Shown: positions 50,627-60,819 of the stretch, piece by piece
Layout of the letters: each line of letters begins with the position of its first letter
How positions within the stretch are numbered: position 1 is the stretch's first letter
From: Streptomyces sp. QL37
Lineage (GTDB): Bacteria; Actinomycetota; Actinomycetes; Streptomycetales; Streptomycetaceae
Direction: 5' to 3'
Assembly (NCBI RefSeq): GCF_002941025.1
Contig: NZ_PTJS01000001.1
Coordinates: 5,709,472-5,773,471, forward strand
Length of the DNA stretch: 64,000 nucleotides
Position numbers and translations under genes: made by a program
The notes under the pieces: generated by a model
Seen by the model: the letters and a program-made list of their open reading frames with translations, nothing else
Database searches by the model: none
What the model was told of the DNA's origin: nothing

Positions 50627-52719
50627 GGTGTGGGTGACCCTCCGGTCGGCGGGGACGGTCGCAGGACCGCGATGTGCGCGGGTGTGACACCCGGCTCCAG
50701 ACGCACATAGAAGGCCCTGCCCCAGTGATAGGTGTCGCCGGTGAGCTCGTCGCGCACCGGCACGCTCTCGTGCCAGTCGAGGCCGAGACGCGGCATGTCC
50801 AACGAGACCGTGGCCTCCTGGGTGTGGTGAGGGTCGAGGTTGACGACCACCAGAACGATGTCCGAACCCGAGCGCTTGCTGTATGCGATCAGCGCCTCGT
50901 TGTCGACCGAGTGGAAGTGGACGTCGCGCAGTTGCTGGAGCGCCGGATGGCGACGCCGGATCCTGTTGAGGGAGGTGATCAGGGGAGCGAGCGAGCGGCC
51001 CTCACGTTCCGCCGACTCCCAGTCCCTGGGCCTGAGTTGGTACTTCTCGGAGTCCTGGTACTCCTCGCTCCCGGGACGCACCGGGATGTTCTCGTACAGC
51101 TCGAAGCCCGCGTACACGCCCCAGGAGGGGGACAGCGTCGCGGCCAGCACGGCCCGGGCACCGAAGGCGGGACGGCCGCCGTCCTGCAGGTAACCGGGAA
51201 GAATGTCGGGCGTGTTCACGAAGAAGTTGGGCCGCATGTACGAGGAACTCTCGCCCGAAAGCTCCGTGACGTACTCGGTGAGTTCCTGCTTCGTGTTACG
51301 CCAGGTGAAGTAGGTGTAGGACTGCTGGAAGCCGACCGAGGCCAGCGTGCGCATCATCGCGGGACGGGTGAAGGCCTCCGCCAGGAAGATCACGTCCGGG
51401 TCGGTGCGGTTGATGTCGGCGATCACCTTCTCCCAGAAGACCACCGGCTTGGTGTGCGGATTGTCGACGCGGAAGATCCGTACGCCGTGCTCCATCCAGT
51501 ACCGCAGGATGCGCACGGTCTCCGCGACGATCCCGGGCAGGTCCCTGTCGAACGCGATCGGATAGATGTCCTGGTACTTCTTGGGCGGGTTCTCGGCGTA
51601 GGCGATGGTCCCGTCGGCGCGGTGGTGGAACCACTCCGGATGCTCCGTCACCCAGGGGTGGTCCGGGGAGCACTGGAGGGCGAAGTCCAGCGCGATCTCC
51701 ATCCGCAGTGTGCGGGCCGTCGCGACGAAGTGGCCGAAGTCCTCGATCGTGCCGAGATCCGGATGGACCGCGTCGTGCCCGCCGTCGGCCGAACCGATCG
51801 CCCAGGGCACGCCCGGGTCGTCGGCCCCGGGGGAGAGGCTGTTGTTGGGGCCCTTGCGGTGGGTGGTGCCGATGGGGTGGATCGGCGGGAGATAGACGAC
51901 GTCGAACCCCATCGCGGCGACGGCCGGAAGTCGCTCGGCGGCGGTCCGGAACGTGCCGCTGAGCATCCGGGGGGCGGGCGGCGGGAGCTGCTCGGTGACA
52001 GCCGCCGGGGCCTTCCCGCGGGTGGCCGCCGTCTTCGCGGTCTTCGTGGCCCGTGGCTTCCGGGCGGGCTTCGGGGGCTCCACCGGCTCGGGCCGGGCGC
52101 CCTCGGACCGCGGGAACATCTCGTACCAGGAGCCGTACAGGGCGCGCCGGCGCTCGACGGTCAGCGGCAGCGGCCGGGAGGCGGTGACCAGCTCGCGCAG
52201 GGGGTGGCGGCCGAGCGCCTCGTCCACCTCGGCGGTCAGGGCGGCGGCGAGCCGGGAGGCCGCCGGGCGCTTCGCGTCGCGCAGGGCGTCGACCGCGGCC
52301 AGCACGGCCTCGCGCCCGTCCTTCTTGGGCACGCCCTCGGCGGCGCGGGCGTACAGCTCGGCCCCCTCCTCCAGGACGAGCGCGGTGTCGATGCCCGCCG
52401 GGATCTTGATCCGCGCATGGGCGCGCCAGGTGGTGACCGGGTCGCTCCACGCCTCGACGGTGTACGTCCAGTGCCCCTCCGACCCCGGGGTGACGTCGGC
52501 GCCCCACCGGTCCGTGCCCGGGGCGAGCTCGCGCATCGGCGTCCAGGGGCCGGGCCGTCCGCTCGGGTCGCACAGGACGACATTGGCGGCCACGGCGTCG
52601 TGGCCCTCGCGGAACACGGTGGCGCTGACCTCGAAGGTCTCACCCGCGACGGCTTTGGCGGGCCGCCTGCCGCAGTCGACGAGCGGACGGACGTCCAGGA
52701 CGGGAATGCGACCGATCAT
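50623..52719 (-). CDS. glgE: Alpha-1,4-glucan:maltose-1-phosphate maltosyltransferase
   Basis: 698 residues from ATG 52719, AGGTGA 5 nt upstream. Transfers maltosyl units from maltose-1-phosphate to the non-reducing end of alpha-1,4-glucan. GH13_3 fold; the nucleophile is D419 ([10 protein letters not shown]) and the acid/base E448 (FLAEAFTRP), with [15 protein letters not shown] and KKYQDIYPI as family markers. An Ala/Lys/Pro-rich insertion lies at about 208-250, before the catalytic barrel. First gene of the glgE-treS-mak-glgB cluster; divergent from glgP. Confidence 0.95.
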
Positions 52720-53429
52720 GGAATCACCTGGGGGTCGGAGCTCGGCATGCACGGCGCGCGACGTGGGCGTGAAGGGCTGACCGCGCGCGCCGCGATGGTG
52801 GGGTTGCGTCCTTTGTAGCTGCTCGGTTGTCGGCTGGCGGGCTGTGGGCATGGCCGCTCCTGTCCGCGTTCACTCGAATGGCACTCGAATGGCAGGCGCG
52901 CGGGGGATCCGTGCTCCGACCGGGGCGCCTGAGGTGTGCAGCGCGGGGGGTGTCACCGAGGGAGCCTTCCCACCGTTTTCGAGTGGCCAACCCGGCGGTG
53001 TGTTAACTCCTGGGTGCAACCGGAGCACGCGCTGTGGGCCGCGCGCCGGTCCCCCGGCCGACGAGCGGGCACCCCCGAAGCCTTCCCTGAGGTGTGGGGT
53101 GCCACAAGTCCGCGTGAGGTGAGGAAATCAGCCATATCGCCCGTGACAGAAGGGTACGTAACTGGCGCATCTGGCCCATGGGGCAAGAGGGGAGCGAGAG
53201 GCCGGCGGGACCCCGGTGACGGGAGGTGTCCAGGAGCCGGCTGAGGGAGGGCGCGCGCGGTGCAGCGCGGGGGACGGGAGGCGGTGGACCGCCCCGCGCC
53301 GTACCCACTGAGCCGGTCGCGCGCCGTGGTCGCGTACGGCGGCACGCCGCTACCGTCGAGGGTGACGGAGAGGGCGCCCACCGTCGTGCGTCCCCTCGGA
53401 TCCGTACGTCCCCTGTAAAGGTGGGATAC
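52720..53429. other. 710-bp divergent promoter region of glgE and glgP
   Basis: No gene. It carries the 11-bp tandem direct repeat (52871-52892), a GTTAAC-centred dyad near 53000 and mostly GC-rich sequence. Two promoters, one for each direction, must lie here; no consensus -35/-10 pair stands out. Confidence 0.6.
52871..52892. promoter_or_regulatory. Tandem 11-bp direct repeat (CACTCGAATGG x2) upstream of glgE
   Basis: Two exact abutting copies (52871-52881, 52882-52892), about 152 bp upstream of the glgE start. On the coding strand both this and the mak repeat begin with CATT and contain CGAG, so one regulator could recognise both. Confidence 0.5.
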
Positions 53430-56108
53430 GTGAAGGCCATTCGTCGATTCACCGTGCGTCCCGTCCTCCCCGAACCCCTGCGACCGCTCAGCGACCTGGC
53501 GCGCAACCTGCGCTGGTCCTGGCACACCGAGACCCAACAGCTCTTCCAGGCGGCCGACCCGGAGGGCTGGCGGCCCGCGGACGCCGACCCCGTGCGTCTG
53601 CTCGGTGCCGTCTCCGCGGCACGCCTCACCGAGCTGGCCGGGGACCAGCACTTCATGCGCCGGCTCACCGAGGTGTCCGAGGACCTCCGGGAGTACCTCG
53701 GCGGCCCGAGGTGGTATCAGGACCAGCTCTCCCAGAGCGCGGAGCTCCCCGCGGCCATCGCCTACTTCTCACCCGAATTCGGCGTCACCGCCGCCCTGCC
53801 CCAGTACTCGGGCGGGCTCGGCATCCTGGCCGGCGACCATCTCAAGGCCGCCAGCGACCTCGGCGTACCGCTCATCGGGGTGGGCCTGCTCTACCGGCAC
53901 GGCTACTTCCGCCAGAGCCTGTCCCGGGACGGCTGGCAGCAGGAGCACTATCCCGTCCTGGACCCCAACGAGCTGCCGCTCACCCTCCTGCGGGAGGCCG
54001 ACGGCTCCCCCAGCCGGGTGGTGCTCGCCCTGCCGGGCGGCCGGTCCCTGTACGCCTCGGTCTGGCAGGCCCAGGTCGGGCGTGTCCCCCTGCTGCTCCT
54101 CGACTCCGACGTCGAGGAGAACGCGCCGGGCGAGCGGGACGTCACCGACCGGCTCTACGGCGGTGGCAGCGACCACCGGCTGCTTCAGGAGATGCTGCTC
54201 GGCATCGGCGGTGTGCGCGCCGTGCGCACCTACTGCCGGCTGACCGGGCACGCGGCCCCCGAGGTGTTCCACACCAACGAGGGGCACGCCGGATTCCTCG
54301 GCCTGGAGCGGATCCGGGAGCTCTCCGAGACCGGTCTGGACTTCGACGCCGCCCTGGAGGTCGTACGGGCCGGCACGGTCTTCACCACGCACACCCCGGT
54401 ACCCGCCGGGATAGACCGCTTCGAACGGCAGCTCGTGGCACGTCACTTCGGTGACGACGGCGAGCTGCCCGGGGTCGGTGTGGAGCGGATCCTGCGCCTC
54501 GGGTCGGAGACCTACCCGGGTGGTGAGCCCGACCTCTTCAACATGGCGGTGATGGGGCTGCGGCTCGCCCAGCGCGCCAACGGGGTCTCCACCCTGCACG
54601 GAGCCGTCAGCCGGGAGATGTTCTCCGGGCTGTGGCCGGGATTCGACCCCTCCGAGGTGCCGATCACCTCGGTGACCAACGGGGTGCACGCCCCGACCTG
54701 GGTCGCGCCCGAGGTTCTCCGGCTCGGCGCCGACACCTTCGGCTCCGAACGCGCGGAGAACGCCCTCGCCGGGGCCGAGGTCGGCCTGGCGGCCGGCGCC
54801 GACGGCGGCACGGCGGGCACCCCCAGACGGTGGGACGCCGTGACCGCGGTCCCCGACCGGGAGATCTGGGACCTTCGCCGGGGGCTGCGCGAGCAGCTCG
54901 TCACCGAGGTGCGCAAGCGCCTCTACGCCTCCTGGCGCCGTCGCGGCGCCGGCACCGCCGAACTGGGCTGGATCGACGGTGTGCTCGACCCGGACGTGCT
55001 GACCATCGGCTTCGCCCGCCGGGTGCCCTCGTACAAGCGGCTGACGCTGATGCTGCACGACCGCGACCGCCTGCGTGAGCTGCTGCTCCACCCGACGCAC
55101 CCGATCCAGATCGTCGTCGCCGGCAAGGCCCACCCCGCCGACGACGGCGGCAAGAGGCTCGTCCAGGAGCTCGTGCGCTTCTCGGACGACCCACGGGTGC
55201 GCCACCGCATCGTCTTCCTGCCCGACTACGGCATGGGCATGGCCCAGAAGCTCTACCCGGGCTGCGACGTCTGGCTCAACAACCCGCTGCGCCCCCTGGA
55301 GGCCTGCGGTACCAGCGGCATGAAGGCGGCGCTCAACGGCTGCCTCAACCTCTCCGTGCGCGACGGCTGGTGGGACGAGTGGTTCGAGCCCGACTTCGGC
55401 TGGGCGATCCCCACCGCCGACGGTTCGGCCACCGACGAGGAACGGCGCGACGAGCTGGAGGCCAACGCCCTCTACGCGCTGATCGAGGACCGGGTCGCCC
55501 CCCGCTTCTACGACCGCGACGCCGACGACCTGCCCCAGCGGTGGATCGAGATGGTCCGCCGCACCCTGGTCACCCTGGGCCCCAAGGTCCTCGCGGGCCG
55601 CATGGTGCGTGAGTACGTCGAAAGGCTCTACGCCCCCGCGGCGCGGTCGCGCCGGGCGCTGGAGCCGACGGCCGCCCGCGAGCTCGCCGCCTGGAAGACC
55701 AGGGTCCGCGCGGCCTGGCCGCAGGTGGCGGTCGACCATGTGGAGGCCTCCGCCGACACGGTCGTCGGCGGCTCCGCCGAACTGGGGTCCACCCTGGCGC
55801 TCCGGGTCCGCGTCGCTCTGGGCGGCCTCGACCCGGAGGACGTGGAGGTGCAGGTGGTCGCCGGGCGGGTCGACTCCGGGGACGCGATCGCGGATGCCCA
55901 GACGTACCCGCTGAAGCCGGCGGGCGGTCACGACCTGGAGGACCGCTGGCTGTACGAGGGCCCGCTCGCCCTCGACCGTACGGGCCCCTACGGCTACACC
56001 GTGCGCGTCCTGCCCTCGCACCGGCTGCTCGCCTCGGGTGCGGAGCTGGGCCTGGTCGCGGTGCCGAACGCGTCCACGGGCGACAGCGGCGGGGTGCTCC
56101 TGCGCTGA
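53430..56108 (+). CDS. glgP: Alpha-glucan phosphorylase (maltodextrin/glycogen type, GlgP)
   Basis: 892 residues from GTG 53430 (AGGTGGG upstream; GTG 53421 possible). Releases glucose-1-phosphate from alpha-glucan using pyridoxal phosphate. An N-terminal DUF3417 domain (about 1-125; PLRPLSDLARNLRWSWHTET) is typical of this actinobacterial subfamily; the GT35 domain shows YSGGLGILAGDHLKAASDLG, HTNEGHAGFLGLERI, TNGVHAPTWV and the PLP-region CGTSGMKAALNGCLNLSVRDGW. A C-terminal beta-domain (about 740-892) closes the protein. Divergent from the GlgE pathway genes whose product it can degrade. Confidence 0.94.
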   Translation: MKAIRRFTVRPVLPEPLRPLSDLARNLRWSWHTETQQLFQAADPEGWRPADADPVRLLGAVSAARLTELAGDQHFMRRLTEVSEDLREYLGGPRWYQDQLSQSAELPAAIAYFSPEFGVTAALPQYSGGLGILAGDHLKAASDLGVPLIGVGLLYRHGYFRQSLSRDGWQQEHYPVLDPNELPLTLLREADGSPSRVVLALPGGRSLYASVWQAQVGRVPLLLLDSDVEENAPGERDVTDRLYGGGSDHRLLQEMLLGIGGVRAVRTYCRLTGHAAPEVFHTNEGHAGFLGLERIRELSETGLDFDAALEVVRAGTVFTTHTPVPAGIDRFERQLVARHFGDDGELPGVGVERILRLGSETYPGGEPDLFNMAVMGLRLAQRANGVSTLHGAVSREMFSGLWPGFDPSEVPITSVTNGVHAPTWVAPEVLRLGADTFGSERAENALAGAEVGLAAGADGGTAGTPRRWDAVTAVPDREIWDLRRGLREQLVTEVRKRLYASWRRRGAGTAELGWIDGVLDPDVLTIGFARRVPSYKRLTLMLHDRDRLRELLLHPTHPIQIVVAGKAHPADDGGKRLVQELVRFSDDPRVRHRIVFLPDYGMGMAQKLYPGCDVWLNNPLRPLEACGTSGMKAALNGCLNLSVRDGWWDEWFEPDFGWAIPTADGSATDEERRDELEANALYALIEDRVAPRFYDRDADDLPQRWIEMVRRTLVTLGPKVLAGRMVREYVERLYAPAARSRRALEPTAARELAAWKTRVRAAWPQVAVDHVEASADTVVGGSAELGSTLALRVRVALGGLDPEDVEVQVVAGRVDSGDAIADAQTYPLKPAGGHDLEDRWLYEGPLALDRTGPYGYTVRVLPSHRLLASGAELGLVAVPNASTGDSGGVLLR

Positions 56109-56120
56109 GACCTTCGCCCG

Positions 56121-56156
56121 AGGTGGGCCCGGCGCGTCTCCGCGCCGGGCCCACCT
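56121..56156 (+). terminator. Terminator of glgP
   Basis: A 16-bp perfect stem (56121-56136 with 56141-56156), TCTC loop, 12 bp after the stop. Confidence 0.85.
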
Positions 56157-56288
56157 CTGTTCTCCGCCCGAAACCGGCAGGGGTGCTTTCGCCGTGACCT
56201 CGCTAACATGACAGCCCTGCTGGTGTGGCCCTACGGCCACCGACGTGACAGCGAGGCGTCCCCCCGGGCGCGAGTGGAGGTCAGCACG

Positions 56289-58100
56289 GTGAACGGCGGC
56301 GGAGGCCGAGCGAGACGCCTGACCCGTCGGCTGGCCGCGCAGAACGGCACATCACGGCAGTTGCACCTTCGCCGGCCGGAACCCGCAGGACCGCCCCGGG
56401 GGGACCGCTTCACCAACGCGGCCCGGATGCGCTGGCTCAACACGGCGAGCACCCGGATCGGCACGACGCTCGACCTGGAGCGGACGGCCCAGGAGCTGGC
56501 CTGGTTCAGCGTCCCGCGGCTGGCCGACGGGGCCGCGGTCGATCTGCTGGAGTCAGTGCTGCGCGGCGAGGAGGGCGAGCGCGTCACCGGCGCCGCGGTG
56601 CCCGTCACCCGTGCCATGGCGGTGCGTGCCATCGACGAGCTGGACGGGCTCGAACCCGCCCCGGTGGGCGAGGTCGTCGACCGCCGGGAGCGCCGGGAGA
56701 CGCTGCTGACCACCGAGTGCCTGCGCAACGGCCGGCCCGTGCTGGTCAGCCGGATGACCCTGGAGGACTACGAGCGCGTCGCGCCGACCGCGAGCGCGGC
56801 GGTCGCGATGCGCCGGCAGGGCGTCCACAGCTACATGGCCGTGCCGCTGATCGCCCGTGGTGTCCTGCTGGGCTCCGCCGACTTCGTACGCGCCGGTGAC
56901 AGCCCGCCGTTCAGCCGCGTGGACCTGGATCTGGCGGGTCAGCTGGCCTCCATGGCGGCCGTGTTCATGGACAACGCGCGGCTCTACGGACGCGAGCGCC
57001 AGCACGTCGTCTCGCTCCAGCGCTCCCTGCTTCCGCGTGCCACACCGAACACCCCCGGACTGCGGGTGCACGCCCACTACGCGCCGGCCGTGGACGCGCA
57101 CGGGGTGGGCGGTGACTGGTACGACGTGGTCGCGCTCCCCAGCGGGCGAACGGCGCTGGTCGTCGGCGACGTCACCGGGCACGGTCTGCCCGCCGCCGCC
57201 ACGATGGGCCGGCTGCGGACCGTCGCCCGTACGCTCATGATGCTGGACATCGCCCCGGACCGGCTGCTCGCCCGGCTCGACCTGGCCACCCGCGACCTGG
57301 AGGACGACCAGGTCGCCACGTGTCTGTGCGCGGTCTACGACCCGGCGGACTCCAGCTACACGATCGCGAGCGCGGGCCATCCGCCGCCGTTGCTGGTGGA
57401 AGCGGACGGGACCGCCCGCTATCCCGACATGCCGGTAGGAGCGCCGCTGGGCGCCGGGGTCATCCCGTACGACCCGCTGAGACTGCGCGGCCCGGCCGGC
57501 GGCCGGCTCGTGTTCTACACCGACGGGCTGATCAAGACACGCACCGACGACGTGGACGTGCAACTGGAGGGGCTGCGGGCCTCCGTGGCGGCGATGGCGC
57601 CCGAACAGCTCGACGCGGGGGGCCCGCTCACCTCGCCGCGGCAGGACGACGGCCGGTTCGACGAGGCGGTGCTGCTGGTCGCGGGGGGCCATGAGCTCTC
57701 CCCCGACGTGCGGGTGCGGGAGTGGGACCTGCCCGGTGAGGGCAACCCCGCCTCCACCGCCCGCAAGCTGGTCACCGAGCAGCTCGCGCGGTGGGACCTG
57801 GACGAACTCGCCGACGTGACGGAGCTGGTGGTCAGTGAACTGGTCGGCAACGCCCTGCGCTACGGCGGCGGACCCGGCCGGCTCAGGCTGCTCCGCGACG
57901 AGCGGCTCCATGTGGAGCTGGCCGACACCGGGCCCGACCTGCCGCAGATCCAGCACGCCGACCTGAGCGACGAGGGCGGCAGGGGGCTCCAGCTCATCAA
58001 CCTGCTGTGCCGCAGCTGGGGTTCGTGCCGTACGGCGACCGGCAAGATCGTCTGGGCCGAGCAGAACATCCCCGGCCGGGGCGCGAACCCCCCGCACTGA
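56289..58100 (+). CDS. GAF / PP2C (SpoIIE-type) phosphatase with C-terminal HATPase anti-sigma-like domain
   Basis: 603 residues from GTG 56289, chosen for GGAGG 8 nt upstream; ATG 56208 without ribosome site would add 27 residues. A GAF-type sensor (about 50-245), a PP2C/SpoIIE phosphatase (about 255-470; GGDWYDVVALPSGRTALVVGD, DVTGHGLPAA, TIASAGHPPP, VFYTDGLIKT), and a HATPase_c domain at the C-terminus (ELVGNALRYGGGP, GRGLQLINLLC) similar to anti-sigma kinases. It can probably dephosphorylate anti-sigma-factor antagonists and phosphorylate or bind others, linking a signal to sigma-factor control. No membrane segments. Confidence 0.88.
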   Translation: MNGGGGRARRLTRRLAAQNGTSRQLHLRRPEPAGPPRGDRFTNAARMRWLNTASTRIGTTLDLERTAQELAWFSVPRLADGAAVDLLESVLRGEEGERVTGAAVPVTRAMAVRAIDELDGLEPAPVGEVVDRRERRETLLTTECLRNGRPVLVSRMTLEDYERVAPTASAAVAMRRQGVHSYMAVPLIARGVLLGSADFVRAGDSPPFSRVDLDLAGQLASMAAVFMDNARLYGRERQHVVSLQRSLLPRATPNTPGLRVHAHYAPAVDAHGVGGDWYDVVALPSGRTALVVGDVTGHGLPAAATMGRLRTVARTLMMLDIAPDRLLARLDLATRDLEDDQVATCLCAVYDPADSSYTIASAGHPPPLLVEADGTARYPDMPVGAPLGAGVIPYDPLRLRGPAGGRLVFYTDGLIKTRTDDVDVQLEGLRASVAAMAPEQLDAGGPLTSPRQDDGRFDEAVLLVAGGHELSPDVRVREWDLPGEGNPASTARKLVTEQLARWDLDELADVTELVVSELVGNALRYGGGPGRLRLLRDERLHVELADTGPDLPQIQHADLSDEGGRGLQLINLLCRSWGSCRTATGKIVWAEQNIPGRGANPPH

Positions 58101-58105
58101 CAGGC

Positions 58106-58143
58106 GGAGCAGCCCCGGGGAGGGTGCTCCCCGGGGCTGCTCC
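58106..58143 (+). terminator. Terminator between the phosphatase and M4 protease genes
   Basis: A 17-bp perfect stem (58106-58122 with 58127-58143), GGTG loop. The genes converge, so it may act in both directions. Confidence 0.85.
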
Positions 58144-58196
58144 ACCGCTGCCGCGCGTTCCGCCGGCGACGCCCGGCCGGCGTCCCCGTGCGGGGC

Positions 58197-60245
58197 TCAG
58201 AAGGTGAGCTTGACGCTGTTGAAGGTGCCGGTGTCGCCCGAGTAGACGTCCTGGACCCTGAGGTTCCACGTGCCGTTGGCCGTCTCGGACGAGGCGTTGA
58301 CCGTGTAGGTCGCCACCACGTTGTCCGCGGAGTCGCTCGACGAGGAGTTCTTCAGGCGGTACGCCGTCCCGTCCGGGGCGACCAGGTCGAGAACGAGGTC
58401 ACCGCGGTAGGTGTGGCTGATGTTCACCGCCACCGACAGGTCACTGGGCGCGTTGCCGGTGACACCGCTGACGACGACCGGGAAGTTGGCGGTGCTCCGG
58501 TCGGCGATCGCCTTGACGGTCGTGTTCTGGAAGACCGTGCCGCCCGGGTCGGGGTCGGTGCCGCCGCCGGGACGGGAGCCGACGGCTATGCCGGCCCAGG
58601 CGTTGGCGACCGCGGTGTACTCGGCGCTCGTCGTGCCGTACAGCTCACCGGCCACGGCGAGGGTGCCGGTGCGGGCCCCCGCGTAGTTCGTGGTTGAGGT
58701 GAACTTCGTGGTGAGCGCCTTGAACCAGATCTGCAGCGCCTTGTCCCGGCCGATGCCGGTCACCGGAAGCCCGTCGGACGTCGGGGAGTTGTAGGAGACC
58801 CCGTTGACGGTCTTGGCGCCGCTGCCCTCGGAGAGCAGGTAGAAGAAGTGGTTCGCCGGCCCCGAGGAGTAGTGGACGTCGACCGAGCCGAGGCCCGAGT
58901 ACCAGTAGTCCTTGGACGCGCCGTCCTGGCTCGGCTTGTCCATGTAACGGAGCGGCGTGCCATCGCCGTTGATGTCGATCTTCTCGCCGACGAGGTAGTC
59001 GCCCGGGTCCGTGGCCGTGTCGGAGTAGAACTCCACGCCGGCCGCGAAGATGTCCGAGGTGGCCTCGTTGAGACCGCCCGACTCACCGCTGTAGTTGAGA
59101 CCGGCGGTGTTGGAGGTGACGCCGTGCGTCATCTCGTGGGCCGCCACGTCCAGTGAGGTCAGGGGTGCGAGGTTGCCGCTGCCGTCGCCGTACGTCATGC
59201 AGAAGCAGCCGTCCGACCAGAAGGCGTTGACGTAGTTGTTGCCGTAGTGGACACGGGAGTACGCGCCGACACCGTCGCCCCTGATGCCGCTGCGCCCCAT
59301 GACGTTCTTGTAGAAGTCCCACGTCTCCGCGGCGCCGTAGTGCGCGTCGGCGGCGGCCGTCTCGGTGTTCGACGGATTGCCGTTGCCCCAGACGTCGTCG
59401 GTGCCGGAGAAGAGGGTCCCGGTGCCGGACGTACCGCGGTTCAGGTTGTACGTCTTGTGATTGCCGCGCGCGGAGTCGGTGAGGTTGTACGAGCTCCCGG
59501 AGCCCGAGGTCCCCAGCGTCACCTGGCCGCTGTACTGCGTGTTGCCCGTGCCGTTCTCGATGGCCTGCCACTCGAAGAGCTTGGCGCCCGAGGTGGCGTC
59601 CGTGATGACGTGCAGCTCGTTCGGGGTGCCGTCGTGCTGGAGGCCGCCGACCACGGTCTCGTAGGCGAGCTGCGGGGTGCCGCTCGCCGCCCAGACGACC
59701 TTGCGCGGTGCCTTGCTCGCCTCGGTGCTCTTCGAGCCGTCGGCCCGGGCCGCGGTGAGCGCCTGCTTCTCGGCGGTGGCCGGTGCCACGTCCGCGGTGG
59801 TGCCGACCGCCTTCAGCTGCGCGCCGGTCGCCCTGGACGCCTTGGTGACGCCCTCGGTCGTGCCGGACTTCGACTCCGCCACGACCAGGTCGCCGCCGAG
59901 GACGGGGAGACCGTCGAGCGTGCGCTCGTAGCGGGTGTGCGTGGTGCCGTCGACGTCCTTGACGACATCGCGGACGACGAGCTTCTCCGTGGCGCCGAGA
60001 CCGAGTTCTTCGGCGGTGGCAGCCTTGGTGGAGTTCGCCTCGCGGAGCAGCTCGGCGCGCTGGGCGGGGGAGAGCTTCGCGGGGAGGGCGCCGGGGTCGG
60101 CGCCCTTCACCGCGGCTGCGGGGGCGGCGCTTGCGCCTTCGGGGGCGGCCGTTGCGGCACCGCCCTGCATTCCGACGGCGAGGAGGGCGGCTGCTGCGAT
60201 CAGAGCGCCGGTCGCGGTGGCACGACGGCTGGGCGTGGGTCTCAC
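58197..60245 (-). CDS. Secreted M4-family metallopeptidase with FTP/PepSY prodomain and P-domain
   Basis: 682 residues from GTG 60245, AAGGAG 5 nt upstream. A signal peptide (about 8-33), then an FTP-type propeptide (about 60-210) that inhibits and folds the enzyme, then the thermolysin-like catalytic domain: the HEMTH zinc site (VAAHEMTHGVTSNTAGLNYS), third ligand Glu in GLNEATSDIFAAG, and the catalytic His region DVHYSSGPANHFFY. The C-terminal 120 residues form a proprotein-convertase P-domain (TVKAIADRSTANFPV; ISHTYRGDLVLDLVAPDGT). Neutral zinc protease acting outside the cell on proteins. Confidence 0.94.
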   Translation of the reverse strand: MRPTPSRRATATGALIAAAALLAVGMQGGAATAAPEGASAAPAAAVKGADPGALPAKLSPAQRAELLREANSTKAATAEELGLGATEKLVVRDVVKDVDGTTHTRYERTLDGLPVLGGDLVVAESKSGTTEGVTKASRATGAQLKAVGTTADVAPATAEKQALTAARADGSKSTEASKAPRKVVWAASGTPQLAYETVVGGLQHDGTPNELHVITDATSGAKLFEWQAIENGTGNTQYSGQVTLGTSGSGSSYNLTDSARGNHKTYNLNRGTSGTGTLFSGTDDVWGNGNPSNTETAAADAHYGAAETWDFYKNVMGRSGIRGDGVGAYSRVHYGNNYVNAFWSDGCFCMTYGDGSGNLAPLTSLDVAAHEMTHGVTSNTAGLNYSGESGGLNEATSDIFAAGVEFYSDTATDPGDYLVGEKIDINGDGTPLRYMDKPSQDGASKDYWYSGLGSVDVHYSSGPANHFFYLLSEGSGAKTVNGVSYNSPTSDGLPVTGIGRDKALQIWFKALTTKFTSTTNYAGARTGTLAVAGELYGTTSAEYTAVANAWAGIAVGSRPGGGTDPDPGGTVFQNTTVKAIADRSTANFPVVVSGVTGNAPSDLSVAVNISHTYRGDLVLDLVAPDGTAYRLKNSSSSDSADNVVATYTVNASSETANGTWNLRVQDVYSGDTGTFNSVKLTF

Positions 60246-60819
60246 GCGGACTCCTTCTGCGAGGGGGGCGACGGCCGACTGGGGAGCCGGCCGGCAGAGC
60301 AGGCGGTGCGTGGAACGGGGGAAGAGTGCCAGCCGGAACACCTGCGTGTCAGGACCGCGTCAACACATTGGCCGGAAGTCGTCCGTTGCCGGAATGGTCA
60401 TGTTCGTTAAGCGGACGTTTCGCCGTGTGTCGTCGGTGTGGCGCAGGAGGTTGGTGGGATTGTCATCCGCCATACACCGCAGGGCAGAGAGGGGTTTCCG
60501 TCGGTATCCACCGTGGCCGGGGCGCACGGGCGGAAGCGGACGGGGACCACGTGCTGAGACGGCGCGCAACTGTGGCCAGTTCCGCGCCGTCCGGACTCCG
60601 TGTCAGCCCCTCGTCAGCCGTCCGGACTCCGTGTCAGCCCCTCGTCAGCCCTTCGTCAGTCTTCGGAGGAGATACGTATGCCGAGGACGGAGCCGAGGAG
60701 CCGGCCCCACGCCCGACGTGCGCCGCGCCGCGGCCAGTGCCTCCGCCCGTCTCCTCCGTCCGCGGTCGACACCTTCCCGAGAGCCCCCGGGCCGGCCGCC
60801 CGGCCCCGGGGCGGAGGGC
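60246..60819. other. 574-bp region upstream of the M4 protease
   Basis: No convincing gene. It holds the protease promoter on the minus strand and the 31-bp tandem repeat at 60588-60650. The low-complexity Arg/Pro frames here are composition effects. Confidence 0.6.
60588..60650 (+). repeat. 31-bp tandem repeat, two copies
   Basis: Copies 60588-60619 and 60619-60650, period 31 bp, begin CGTCCGGACTCC; a partial third unit (CTTCGTCAG) follows. Not coding. Confidence 0.85.
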
